Positions 58,283 to 64,000 of a stretch of DNA of 64,000 nt are shown here, piece by piece. The DNA lies in the NCBI GenBank assembly GCA_029785685.1, contig JAFLZE010000002.1, positions 71,886-135,885 on the forward strand. Reading direction: 5' to 3'. The notes below the pieces were generated by a model. The model saw only the letters and a list, made by a program, of their open reading frames with translations, searched no databases and was not told the DNA's origin. Each line of letters starts with the position of its first letter. The stretch's first letter is position 1. Made by a program: the position numbers and the translations under genes. This DNA is from Nitrososphaerota archaeon. GTDB taxonomy: Archaea > Thermoproteota > Nitrososphaeria > Nitrososphaerales > UBA183.

Positions 58283-59125
58283 TTGAGCTCGACCGCGGAG
58301 AGCACGCCGACCTTAGACATCCTGGTCGGCCAAGCAGCGCCCAGACTGGGCACGAAAGGTCTCTCCAAGGAGCCCAGGGCGGGCTGGTTGGAGGCGTTCT
58401 TCAAGAGCGGGGGAACCTGGAAAGATGTCTTCGACGCCTCCGACGTCGGCGCAGAGAGGAACCTGGTCGCGGACAAGTTCGTGGCCGAGAACGCCAGCGT
58501 GCTCGACGTCGGCTGCGGGAGGGGCTTCTTCAGCTTCGCATGCGCCACACGGTCGACCAGAGTGGTCGGGGTGGACCCCATGGACGGAAGAGGGAGATCT
58601 GGATGGTGGGACGAGTTCAAGAGGACGTCCGCCATCGTGGGGCACGTCCATCGCGTCTCAGGAGTCAGGGCAAGCGCGACTTCGATCCCCCTCAAAGATG
58701 GCTCCTTCCAGCTGGTGGCCTCGGTCCACTCCATCAGGAACTTCGGAGGTGTGGAGGAGATCGGAGGGCTCGTACGCGAGGCGAAGCGGGTGCTCGGAAA
58801 GGGAGGGCGCCTGGTGGTCGTCGAGTCCGACCTGAACGACCCTGGGAGTCCAGGATACCGGGCATTCTACTCGATGAGGACGAAGATGGGGTGGGAGCTT
58901 GACCTTCCGACCGGCGACGAGATGGCCCGCCTGCTCGAGGTCGAGGGGTTCTCCGATGTTTCGCAGGAGTTCATAGAGACGAGCCTCGACTACGCGCCCA
59001 TCCGCTTCCCGTACGACCCGTCAATGCCCAAAGGGGTGTTAGATGGGTACAAGAAGGCGGAGCGGCTGCTGGACGACGCAGCAGAGAAGCCTCCCCGAAT
59101 CTGCATGGTCTCGGGGAGTCGTTAG
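58283..59125 (+). CDS. class I SAM-dependent methyltransferase
   Basis: 280 residues. VLDVGCGRGFFSFACA (motif I), VVGVDPMDGRG, then ASATSIPLKDGSFQLVAS and VLGKGGRLVVVESDLN. The N-terminal 60 residues are a helix-rich lid. Overlaps the convergent methyltransferase at 59122 by 4 nt. Substrate unknown. Confidence 0.84.
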   Translation: MSSTAESTPTLDILVGQAAPRLGTKGLSKEPRAGWLEAFFKSGGTWKDVFDASDVGAERNLVADKFVAENASVLDVGCGRGFFSFACATRSTRVVGVDPMDGRGRSGWWDEFKRTSAIVGHVHRVSGVRASATSIPLKDGSFQLVASVHSIRNFGGVEEIGGLVREAKRVLGKGGRLVVVESDLNDPGSPGYRAFYSMRTKMGWELDLPTGDEMARLLEVEGFSDVSQEFIETSLDYAPIRFPYDPSMPKGVLDGYKKAERLLDDAAEKPPRICMVSGSR

Positions 59126-59910
59126 GTCGTGGTCGGGCGGTTGTTGTGCGTCGGGCTCATCGCGCCTTCGGGAGCGCCTCGCTCGGCAGGCCTCGTTGCG
59201 ATGATCAGCCCTCGGCCTCGCATCAGCCCGTCCTTGGTGAACCTCGGGTCCAGCCCCGCTGCCCGGAGGGCGCCTAGCCACAGCTCAGGCTCGAAGAACC
59301 TCATTCTGTGGTGGTCTTTCACGAGCCTCAGTCCGATCCCCTCTTTGCCTATCAGATACCACTCGTCGGCCACCGAGAACGCACCATCAGAAGTGGCAAA
59401 GCTCGCTCTTGCGATTTTGAGGGATTCGGCGTCGTAGGTCTGCAGGTGGACGGTCTTCTCGCGCCACTCCGACTTCCGGAACCAGGGTTCGATGATCAGG
59501 ACCCCTCCCTCCGCCATGTGCTTCGCGAAGTTGAGGGTGGCCCTTCTGATTTCGTTCTTTGTTCTTATGTAGCCTGTGCTGCTGAACAGGCAAAGGACAA
59601 CATCGAACCGTCTCCCAAGACTGAAATCGGTCATGTCACCCCTGTGGAATTCTGGTCCTGGGACATCTCTCCTGGCGACCTTCAGGAGTTCCTCACTGGC
59701 GTCCAAACCGACGCACTCGAAGTCCTTGCGAAGAAAGGCGATGTGCCTCCCCGTGCCGCAGGCGACATCTAGAAGGCGGTTACCTGGAGACCGTTTGTGT
59801 TCTCTGACCAGTTTCTTGATTTTCTGGGCTTCCTTTCGGTAGTCTTTCCAATGGTATATCCTGTTGTAATATTCTGCGAGTTCGCCGTACAAAGCCTCTT
59901 TCGGTGGCAT
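59122..59910 (-). CDS. class I SAM-dependent methyltransferase (sugar-amine type possible)
   Basis: 262 residues. LLDVACGTGRHIAFL (motif I), VGLDASEELL, GDMTDFSLGRRFDVVLCLFSS and GGVLIIEPWF, with an N-terminal Y-Y-N-R-I-Y-H-W-K-D-Y helix. This pattern resembles the TylM1/DesVI N,N-dimethyltransferases of aminosugars, but those residues are only partly matched. ATG 59910. Confidence 0.84.
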   Translation of the reverse strand: MPPKEALYGELAEYYNRIYHWKDYRKEAQKIKKLVREHKRSPGNRLLDVACGTGRHIAFLRKDFECVGLDASEELLKVARRDVPGPEFHRGDMTDFSLGRRFDVVLCLFSSTGYIRTKNEIRRATLNFAKHMAEGGVLIIEPWFRKSEWREKTVHLQTYDAESLKIARASFATSDGAFSVADEWYLIGKEGIGLRLVKDHHRMRFFEPELWLGALRAAGLDPRFTKDGLMRGRGLIIATRPAERGAPEGAMSPTHNNRPTTT

Positions 59911-60000
59911 TCCTTACATCTCCAGATGGGGCGGCCGGGATGAGTTATCTCTTTGCAAAGACCTTGGTGCCGTGTGTAGGCTTTGTTGCGCCCGGGGTTC

Positions 60001-60324
60001 TCATTGCGGAAGGTAGGTTCCGAGACGACCGAGGAAACCGGCCCACTGCAACGCCAACAGCCACAGAACGACTACTGGAAGAAACAGGACCAAGAAACTT
60101 GGCTTCGATGTCTTGTGGTGAAACATCACCGCTCCTATTGCAGCACCCAGAGCGCCTCCCACCAATGAGATGACTAGCAGCGTCGCCTCTGGTATCCGCC
60201 ACTCTCCACCTCTCGCTCGGGCTTTGTCGACGCCCATAGCAAGGAAACCGATAACGCCAGAAACCAGCAACCAGTAAGCCAATACTTCGTAGAAGAGGTT
60301 GCTTTGCAGGCAGCCCAACATCAT
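60001..60324 (-). CDS. DUF1294-family small membrane protein
   Basis: 107 residues with four hydrophobic segments. The DUF1294 core is visible as MGVDKARARGGEWRIPEATL, a GGALGAAIG helix and MFHHKTSKPSFLVLF. In bacteria the family is often fused to cold-shock-type OB domains; no such domain here. Function unknown. Confidence 0.8.
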   Translation of the reverse strand: MMLGCLQSNLFYEVLAYWLLVSGVIGFLAMGVDKARARGGEWRIPEATLLVISLVGGALGAAIGAVMFHHKTSKPSFLVLFLPVVVLWLLALQWAGFLGRLGTYLPQ

Positions 60325-60405
60325 CCTAAGATTGGTTCGTTACCAGATAAAGAGCCATGTCGCCGTGCATGGGTTCGTTGCGCCTCCGCCAGAACAGGCT
60401 CCAAC

Positions 60406-60753
60406 CTAACCAGCCATCTTCTTCTCTAACTCGGCTTCTGCGGCCCTCGCTGCTGCGATGCGCCTGGCCAGCCTCGTAGTAAAGCGGTAGTTGCTGACCC
60501 CGACGTAGAGCCAGGCGACGGACAGAACCAGTACTGCTATCTCGGTTGCAATAAGAGCAGGATCGGTCAAGCTCACCTTCACGCTCGTCGTCCCGGTCAG
60601 AGGGAGCACGAGTTGCGAGATGTAGGCGAGCACCAGAAGGAAGGCGACGACCGCGCTTACCGCCGACAGTATCCGCATCTTCGAGCTGGCGTCCTCCACG
60701 TGCTGGATGAAGTCCTCGTGAATCTCAACCTGGCTGGGCCTGTCTTCAGTCAT
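60406..60753 (-). CDS. small two-helix membrane protein, unknown
   Basis: 115 residues. N-terminal cytoplasmic helix (E-D-F-I-Q-H-V-E-D-A-S-S-K), two transmembrane segments (about 28-52 and 67-88) separated by a short external loop, and a basic coiled-coil-like tail A-R-R-I-A-A-A-R-A-A-E-A-E-L-E-K-K. No family recognised. Read from ATG 60753, 51 nt downstream of the winged-helix gene and possibly transcribed with it. Confidence 0.65.
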   Translation of the reverse strand: MTEDRPSQVEIHEDFIQHVEDASSKMRILSAVSAVVAFLLVLAYISQLVLPLTGTTSVKVSLTDPALIATEIAVLVLSVAWLYVGVSNYRFTTRLARRIAAARAAEAELEKKMAG

Positions 60754-60804
60754 GTACCATACCAGCCGTACTTGCCATAAAAGCGGTGCTCCCCTTTGGG
60801 GAGT

Positions 60805-61059
60805 TCATGGCTTGAGCTTCTCCCACAACCTCTCCCACTCCAGGAACGTATCGACGCCAACTTGGGTTATCATGTAGACGTCCCTGCCTTCGCTGGCGCC
60901 CTTGGCGATGAGCCCCTTCTGTTCCAGTGACCGGAGATACGGCATGCACTTGTCGAACGAAAGGTTCACGGACTGCGCGAGCCTCGTCGGACCCCTAGGC
61001 TCCCTGCGGACCTGCTCCAGTACCTGCATCATGATGACGATGTCCGACCTCCGCTTCAA
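60805..61059 (-). CDS. winged-helix transcriptional regulator
   Basis: 84 residues. A single wHTH domain: I-V-I-M-M-Q-V-L-E-Q-V, the helix-turn-helix GPTRLAQSVNLSFDKCMPYL, and the wing EQKGLIAKGA ... VYMITQVGVDTFLEW. This is the ArnR/archaeal small-regulator style. ATG 61059 has a TTTAAGG-type box about 33 nt before it; likely autoregulated and linked to the membrane protein downstream. Confidence 0.8.
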   Translation of the reverse strand: MKRRSDIVIMMQVLEQVRREPRGPTRLAQSVNLSFDKCMPYLRSLEQKGLIAKGASEGRDVYMITQVGVDTFLEWERLWEKLKP

Positions 61060-61087
61060 CCCAGCCCCTCAAGACCGCGTCGAGACG

Positions 61088-61096
61088 CCTTAAATC
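61088..61096 (-). promoter_or_regulatory. TATA box for the winged-helix regulator
   Basis: GATTTAAGG on the minus strand, centred 33 nt before ATG 61059. Confidence 0.45.
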
Positions 61097-61158
61097 TCGC
61101 ACTGGGCGCCATCTCCTGACAGGTCAGCCTCGGGCGGGTGTCGGCTTGAATATCGTCG

Positions 61159-61287
61159 GGGGGTGTTGAGGCGGCGAGACGCAACTTGCGGGAAGCCATC
61201 CAGAGCCATCTCGAGGCCATGGCCGACTACGCGATAGAGCACGGCAAAGTGGCCATTGAGAAAGGGCAGCTAGTCCCCTCAGAGTGA
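61159..61287 (+). pseudogene. HicB antitoxin relic
   Basis: A plus-strand frame of 42 codons without a start that reads VEAARRNLREAIQSHLEAM and AIEHGKVAIE, then stops. This is the C-terminal helix pattern of HicB antitoxins (E-A-x-x-N-I-R-E-A-I-x-x-Y-L-E). The N-terminal RNase-H-like strands are missing; a TTG (61145) in another frame and a run of six G at 61158-61163 suggest a frameshift. It precedes the HicA-like relic. Confidence 0.5.
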
Positions 61288-61291
61288 GCGG

Positions 61292-61444
61292 TTGAGCCAC
61301 CCCCCTGTGGTCTCTGGCAAGGACCTGGTCAGGTCGTTCACCCACGTCGTTTTCGGCGCTCGGCATGGGCCCGACACTTCCAGGGACACGTGCCACAAGA
61401 TTCGATGGTTTCGGCGTCCCCCCTTAAATATCGAGGGCCTCTGA
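61292..61444 (+). pseudogene. HicA toxin relic
   Basis: A short frame (TTG 61292, 50 codons) 4 nt after the HicB relic. It opens S-H-P-P-V-V-S-G-K-D-L-V-R-S-F, matching the HicA N-terminus (P-V-V-S-G-K-D-V-V-R-A-L). The rest (THVVFGARHGPDTSRDTC) no longer follows the dsRBD-like fold, and the G-S-H catalytic motif is absent. It ends inside the promoter of the next gene. Confidence 0.45.
61423..61430 (+). promoter_or_regulatory. TATA box for the Panacea-like/PIN pair
   Basis: CTTAAATA, about 40 nt before TTG 61466; leaves a leader of roughly 12 nt. Confidence 0.45.
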
Positions 61445-61465
61445 AAGCGTCTCGGGGGAACAGGT

Positions 61466-61915
61466 TTGCCCAAGAATGAAGCGTCGATTGGATGGCTGAT
61501 GGAGCGCCTCAGAGTGACAGCGAGAGCCATCGACGGCGACTTCTCGGCCAGGTTCAGGCTCCAGAAGGCGGCCTTCCTGCTGAGGCACCTTGGGGTGGAG
61601 CCGTTCACCGAGCTCGAGTACGGGCTGTACATCCACGGGCCCTATTCCTCGACCCTCGCGCAGTGGTACTACAACGCCAAGCCGGGAGGTGAGGCTGACC
61701 TCGAGCCCGACGTCCTGGCAAAGCTGGACTGGTTCATGGACCACAAGGACAGCTGGATAGAGCTGGCTTCCGCCATCATGGCGCTGAAGGAGACCCCCGC
61801 AGGGATAAGCGACGGTGACCTCCCTGGTGCCCTCCGGGTGTCGAAGCCCTGGGTGACCGACCCGATGGCAGAGAAGGTATTGCGCGACCTCCGTTCACAG
61901 AACATAATCCAGTGA
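61466..61915 (+). CDS. Panacea (DUF4065)/SocA-like protein, candidate antitoxin
   Basis: 149 residues. The core FRLQKAAFLLRHLG (residues 30-43), followed by ELEYGLYIHGPYSSTLAQWY (49-68), matches the L-Q-K-x-x-F-L-L ... Y-x-x-x-x-x-G-P-Y-S pattern of the Panacea/SocA/YwgB-like helical domain found in antitoxins and phage-associated proteins. The C-terminal third is helical. The start is TTG 61466. The downstream PIN gene begins within its last codons, giving a classic two-gene toxin-antitoxin layout. Confidence 0.6.
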   Translation: MPKNEASIGWLMERLRVTARAIDGDFSARFRLQKAAFLLRHLGVEPFTELEYGLYIHGPYSSTLAQWYYNAKPGGEADLEPDVLAKLDWFMDHKDSWIELASAIMALKETPAGISDGDLPGALRVSKPWVTDPMAEKVLRDLRSQNIIQ

Positions 61916-62423
61916 GGGCGTCTCCACGGCCGGAAACTACTGCCTCGACGCGAACTACGCCATCGCGTACTTCGAGGGGAGGAGCGTGGGTCGCCCTTCG
62001 AACAGGGACCAGACCGACCTCGCGACCAACACCATCAACGCGATGAAGGCGAAGGGGATTCGAGCGGTCATACCTGACATCTGCCTCGGGGAGCTGGTCA
62101 AGGTCACGGCGAAGAAGGACCTGAAGCTGGACCTGGGTGAAGTGACGAGGTACCTTCAAGAAGAGAAGATCGCTGTCGGGCACGTCGAGCCGGACGACCT
62201 GAGGCACTACTCGAGCATGGTCGCCAAGATCCACAGAGTCGACCGCTACCTTGAGAGCACTGATGTCCGGATACTGGCCATGAGCATCACAGACCGGAGG
62301 TGCATGGGGCTGCTGACATTCGAGGGGAAGCTTCTGGGCAACCCGGCGCTGCTGAAGTTCATCGCCAACGAGGTGAACTTCAAGAAAGGACATCTCATCA
62401 CGGACGACCCGTACAAGAGATGA
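61908..62423 (+). CDS. PIN-domain protein, candidate toxin nuclease (start codon unclear)
   Basis: A VapC-like PIN domain. YCLDANYAIAYFEG gives the first catalytic Asp, DICLGELVKV the Glu, and STDVRILAMS a third acidic residue; the fourth position reads LLTFEGKLLG with Glu in place of the usual Asp. The first canonical start (GTG 61986) is after the first catalytic Asp. The frame is open from 61908 without ATG, GTG, TTG or CTG, while a GTGA overlap at 61912 is one frame off. A 1-nt indel or unusual start is likely. The frame boundary is given here. Confidence 0.7.
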   Translation, partial: SSEGVSTAGNYCLDANYAIAYFEGRSVGRPSNRDQTDLATNTINAMKAKGIRAVIPDICLGELVKVTAKKDLKLDLGEVTRYLQEEKIAVGHVEPDDLRHYSSMVAKIHRVDRYLESTDVRILAMSITDRRCMGLLTFEGKLLGNPALLKFIANEVNFKKGHLITDDPYKR

Positions 62424-62622
62424 CCGAACAATCAAAAGCCTCGATTCCCAGAGTTGAGATGTCTTCGCTCCTCTCCACACGCCGCCGTGGCGTCGCCATG
62501 TGAGATCGAGGGGTGCTGTGTGGCGGGTGGTCTAGTCCCCTACAACAGCCAGGGATGAAGTCTTTCCAAGAGCGCTGGTCATTTCCACCTCTCAGCCCCT
62601 GATTCGATTTGACGGCCCATGG

Positions 62623-62640
62623 TTCGCCTCCCGAGGCGAA
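62623..62640. repeat. 18-bp perfect palindrome
   Basis: TTCGCCTCCCGAGGCGAA: arms TTCGCCTC and GAGGCGAA with CC between them. It lies in the 281-nt gap after the PIN gene (62424-62704), about 37 nt before the TATA-like box of the next gene. Could be an operator, a hairpin, or a site used by the neighbouring element. The rest of the gap shows no gene on either strand. Confidence 0.45.
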
Positions 62641-62676
62641 ACTCTCCTCTGGGGAGTCCCACAGGTGCGCAACCGG

Positions 62677-62686
62677 CTTTAGTATT
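62677..62686 (+). promoter_or_regulatory. TATA-like box for the membrane ATPase-like gene
   Basis: CTTTAGTATT, centred 24 nt before ATG 62705. It selects this start over the open frame upstream. Confidence 0.4.
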
Positions 62687-62704
62687 CCCCGCGGGCTCTC
62701 CGCC

Positions 62705-63796
62705 ATGGGCTGGAAGCTCACCGCCTTCGTGTTCCTGTTCGCCGTGTGGGCCCTGAACGTCGGCGCACTGGTAGTCGGCGTGCCCATCCTGGTCTTCCTG
62801 CTCTACAGGTTCTGGTCGAACAGGCAGGCCCAGCCGCGGGTCGGGAGGCCGCATTGGATGATCTACCTGGGGGCGCTCCTCCTCTTCCTCTCCATCGTCG
62901 CCGTCGCCGAGCAGGGGACCTACTCTCCCATCGTCTTCGCCGCCGCCGGGGTCAGCCTCCTCGTCCTCGGGCTCTTCCCGGGACTCGTCCAGGAGTTCAC
63001 GGAGATGGTTGCTGGCCCGGCCTCGGAGATCTTCGGCGGAAGCAGCCACAGGGGGCCCGAGACCCTCCGCTGCGTCGAGCTGACGACCGTCCCCCTGGGA
63101 TACCTGGACACGAAGAAGGCCGAGCCGAAGGAGACGCTGCAGAGGTTCCAGCGCCTGTCTCAGACCTTCGCCGAGCTCGGCTACCCCGTCAACCTGAGGC
63201 TCGAGTTCGCCGGCGGCCTGGGGAGGATACTCCCCGACGCGATAAAGAACACGGCGACCAAGCTCGTCCACCGGCTCCCTGACCTGCCTGACAGGGAGGC
63301 GATGGCCGGGGCGATGAACGCGACCGAGGAGCAGGCGGCGGTGTTCACGGCGCTCAGGCCCGGGGAGGCGGTGGTGAGCGTCGAGGGGCACCCGGTCCCG
63401 GCCAGGGTCCTGGTGAGGGAGGACGTGTGGAGCATGCAGTCGCGCGAGGTGTCGGACGCGGACGTGGAGGAGTGCATGGCCATGTTCTACAGGAAGAACC
63501 CTGTCCCGGAAGTGGAGGAGCCGCTGGAGGCCAAGGTCCAGGCGCTGGTGGAAGCCCCCAGGTTCAGGGAGGGGTTCCTCGGGGCCTACAGGGACTGGGT
63601 GAGGCACGGGCGGACGCAGGGGTTGCGGGACTTCCTGCTCTGGGAGGCCCGGGAGCTTGGAGGGAGGGACGTGGTCGAGGTGGCGACCAGGGTGCTTTCG
63701 CTGGCCACAGCATACTATCTCCCCTTCAACGCTGAGCAGAGGGAGAAGTTCCCCAGGCTGTTCAGGAAGGAGCTGGAGGCGGGGCCCCGTGCGTGA
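62705..63796 (+). CDS. membrane protein resembling a HerA/VirB4-class ATPase without its motor core
   Basis: 363 residues. Two or three N-terminal membrane helices (5-35, 51-69, 75-95) are followed by a soluble region. Residues 125-168 (VELTTVPLGYLDTKK, ETLQRFQRLSQTFAELGY) look like the N-terminal domain of VirB4/TraC-type ATPases. Residues 172-240 (LPDAIKNTATKLVHRLPDL, DREAMAGAMNATEEQAAVF, LRPGEAVVSV) look like the C-lobe after Walker B in HerA/TraG relatives. No P-loop is found between them. ATG 62705 is set by the TATA box. Possibly a scaffold or deletion derivative of a conjugation ATPase. Confidence 0.55.
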   Translation: MGWKLTAFVFLFAVWALNVGALVVGVPILVFLLYRFWSNRQAQPRVGRPHWMIYLGALLLFLSIVAVAEQGTYSPIVFAAAGVSLLVLGLFPGLVQEFTEMVAGPASEIFGGSSHRGPETLRCVELTTVPLGYLDTKKAEPKETLQRFQRLSQTFAELGYPVNLRLEFAGGLGRILPDAIKNTATKLVHRLPDLPDREAMAGAMNATEEQAAVFTALRPGEAVVSVEGHPVPARVLVREDVWSMQSREVSDADVEECMAMFYRKNPVPEVEEPLEAKVQALVEAPRFREGFLGAYRDWVRHGRTQGLRDFLLWEARELGGRDVVEVATRVLSLATAYYLPFNAEQREKFPRLFRKELEAGPRA

Positions 63797-64000
63797 AGGG
63801 TCGGACGCGCCCGACGAGGGCGAGGGGTCGAAGGGCGACGACCTGGAGGGGTTCAGGAAGGAGGTGATGGAGAAGGGCGTGGACGGGGTCGACGAGGAGA
63901 CCCTGGAAGGGTGGCGTGAGGGGATAGCGGGCAAGGAGGACGGGAAGGGCGCAGGAGCTCGCGAGAAAGGAGAGGAAGGAGAGAAGGCCGTCGATGCGAA
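63789..64000 (+). CDS. acidic low-complexity protein, N-terminal fragment
   Basis: Open from GTG 63789, overlapping the previous gene by 8 nt, to the window edge (70 codons). The reading is highly charged: MREGSDAPDEGEGSKG, then LEGFRKEVMEKGVDGVDEE and a Gly/Glu/Lys-rich stretch. High-charge linkers of this kind occur in conjugation and secretion proteins of archaeal elements, but there is no domain to name. Likely co-transcribed with the membrane protein. Confidence 0.45.
   Translation, partial: MREGSDAPDEGEGSKGDDLEGFRKEVMEKGVDGVDEETLEGWREGIAGKEDGKGAGAREKGEEGEKAVDA

Noticed and set aside
62579..63934. 451-residue minus-strand frame opposite the membrane ATPase-like gene
   Set aside because: Pro/Glu/Arg-rich antisense shadow, extending through a promoter and over two sense genes.
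1..64000. CRISPR arrays, rRNA genes, insertion sequences with transposase
   Set aside because: No regularly spaced repeats, no rRNA-like segments and no transposase or integrase motifs could be seen.

Overview
This window is a GC-rich stretch of an archaeal chromosome, most probably from a Nitrososphaeria/Thaumarchaeota-like or related TACK lineage. The lineage is an inference from gene content. The archaeal informational set is diagnostic: Dph2, exosome Csl4, RpoL (Rpb11), TFS, PriS plus GINS, PCNA, L44e, S27e, aIF2-alpha, Nop10 and the AglB oligosaccharyltransferase. So is the archaeal route to dehydroquinate (ADTH synthase plus DHQ synthase II), the GHMP-type shikimate kinase and the F420 enzymes. 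Many genes have a TATA-like box about 24-34 nt before the start codon, as expected for leaderless mRNAs. GTG and TTG starts are common. In three genes the only sensible start is CTG.

Layout. 1-4 kb: end of a class II aldolase, an MFS carrier, an MFS-SET methyltransferase pair and a DUF998 membrane protein. 4-8 kb: dph2-csl4-rpoL-tfs facing gins-priS. 8-12.4 kb: cupin, membrane protein, a degenerate GcvH-like domain fused to a TusA-like domain, a rhodanese with a palindromic operator, an inverted repeat and an amidase. 12.5-24.8 kb: pcn, L44e-S27e-aIF2a-Nop10, aglB, gcvT-gcvH, cofE, a small zinc ribbon, topoisomerase IA, small orphans and an AlkZ-like glycosylase. 24.9-31.4 kb: PoxB-like TPP enzyme, a broken aldo/keto reductase, methyltransferase, rhomboid protease, SRPBCC, DUF1801 and Nudix genes.

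31.4-50.2 kb is the core of the window. trpEGDCFBA runs on the plus strand. It converges on an eleven-gene minus-strand operon (ask-asd-ADTH synthase-DHQ synthase II-aroD-aroE-shikimate kinase-aroA-aroC-chorismate mutase/aminotransferase-tyrA), with pheA just beyond its promoter. Together these carry carbon from aspartate through shikimate and chorismate to Trp, Tyr and Phe in about 19 kb, nearly all by 4-nt overlaps. A 30-bp dyad covers the ask promoter.

50.2-61 kb: two MFS carriers, a VOC protein, an AidB-like acyl-CoA dehydrogenase with a possible zinc tail, an F420-type luciferase-like oxidoreductase, three methyltransferases, small membrane proteins and a winged-helix regulator. 61-64 kb looks accessory: a decayed HicB-HicA pair, an apparently intact Panacea/DUF4065-like plus PIN pair (candidate toxin-antitoxin), and a membrane protein resembling a HerA/VirB4-class ATPase that has lost its motor core. 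This may be the edge of an integrated element that continues past the window.
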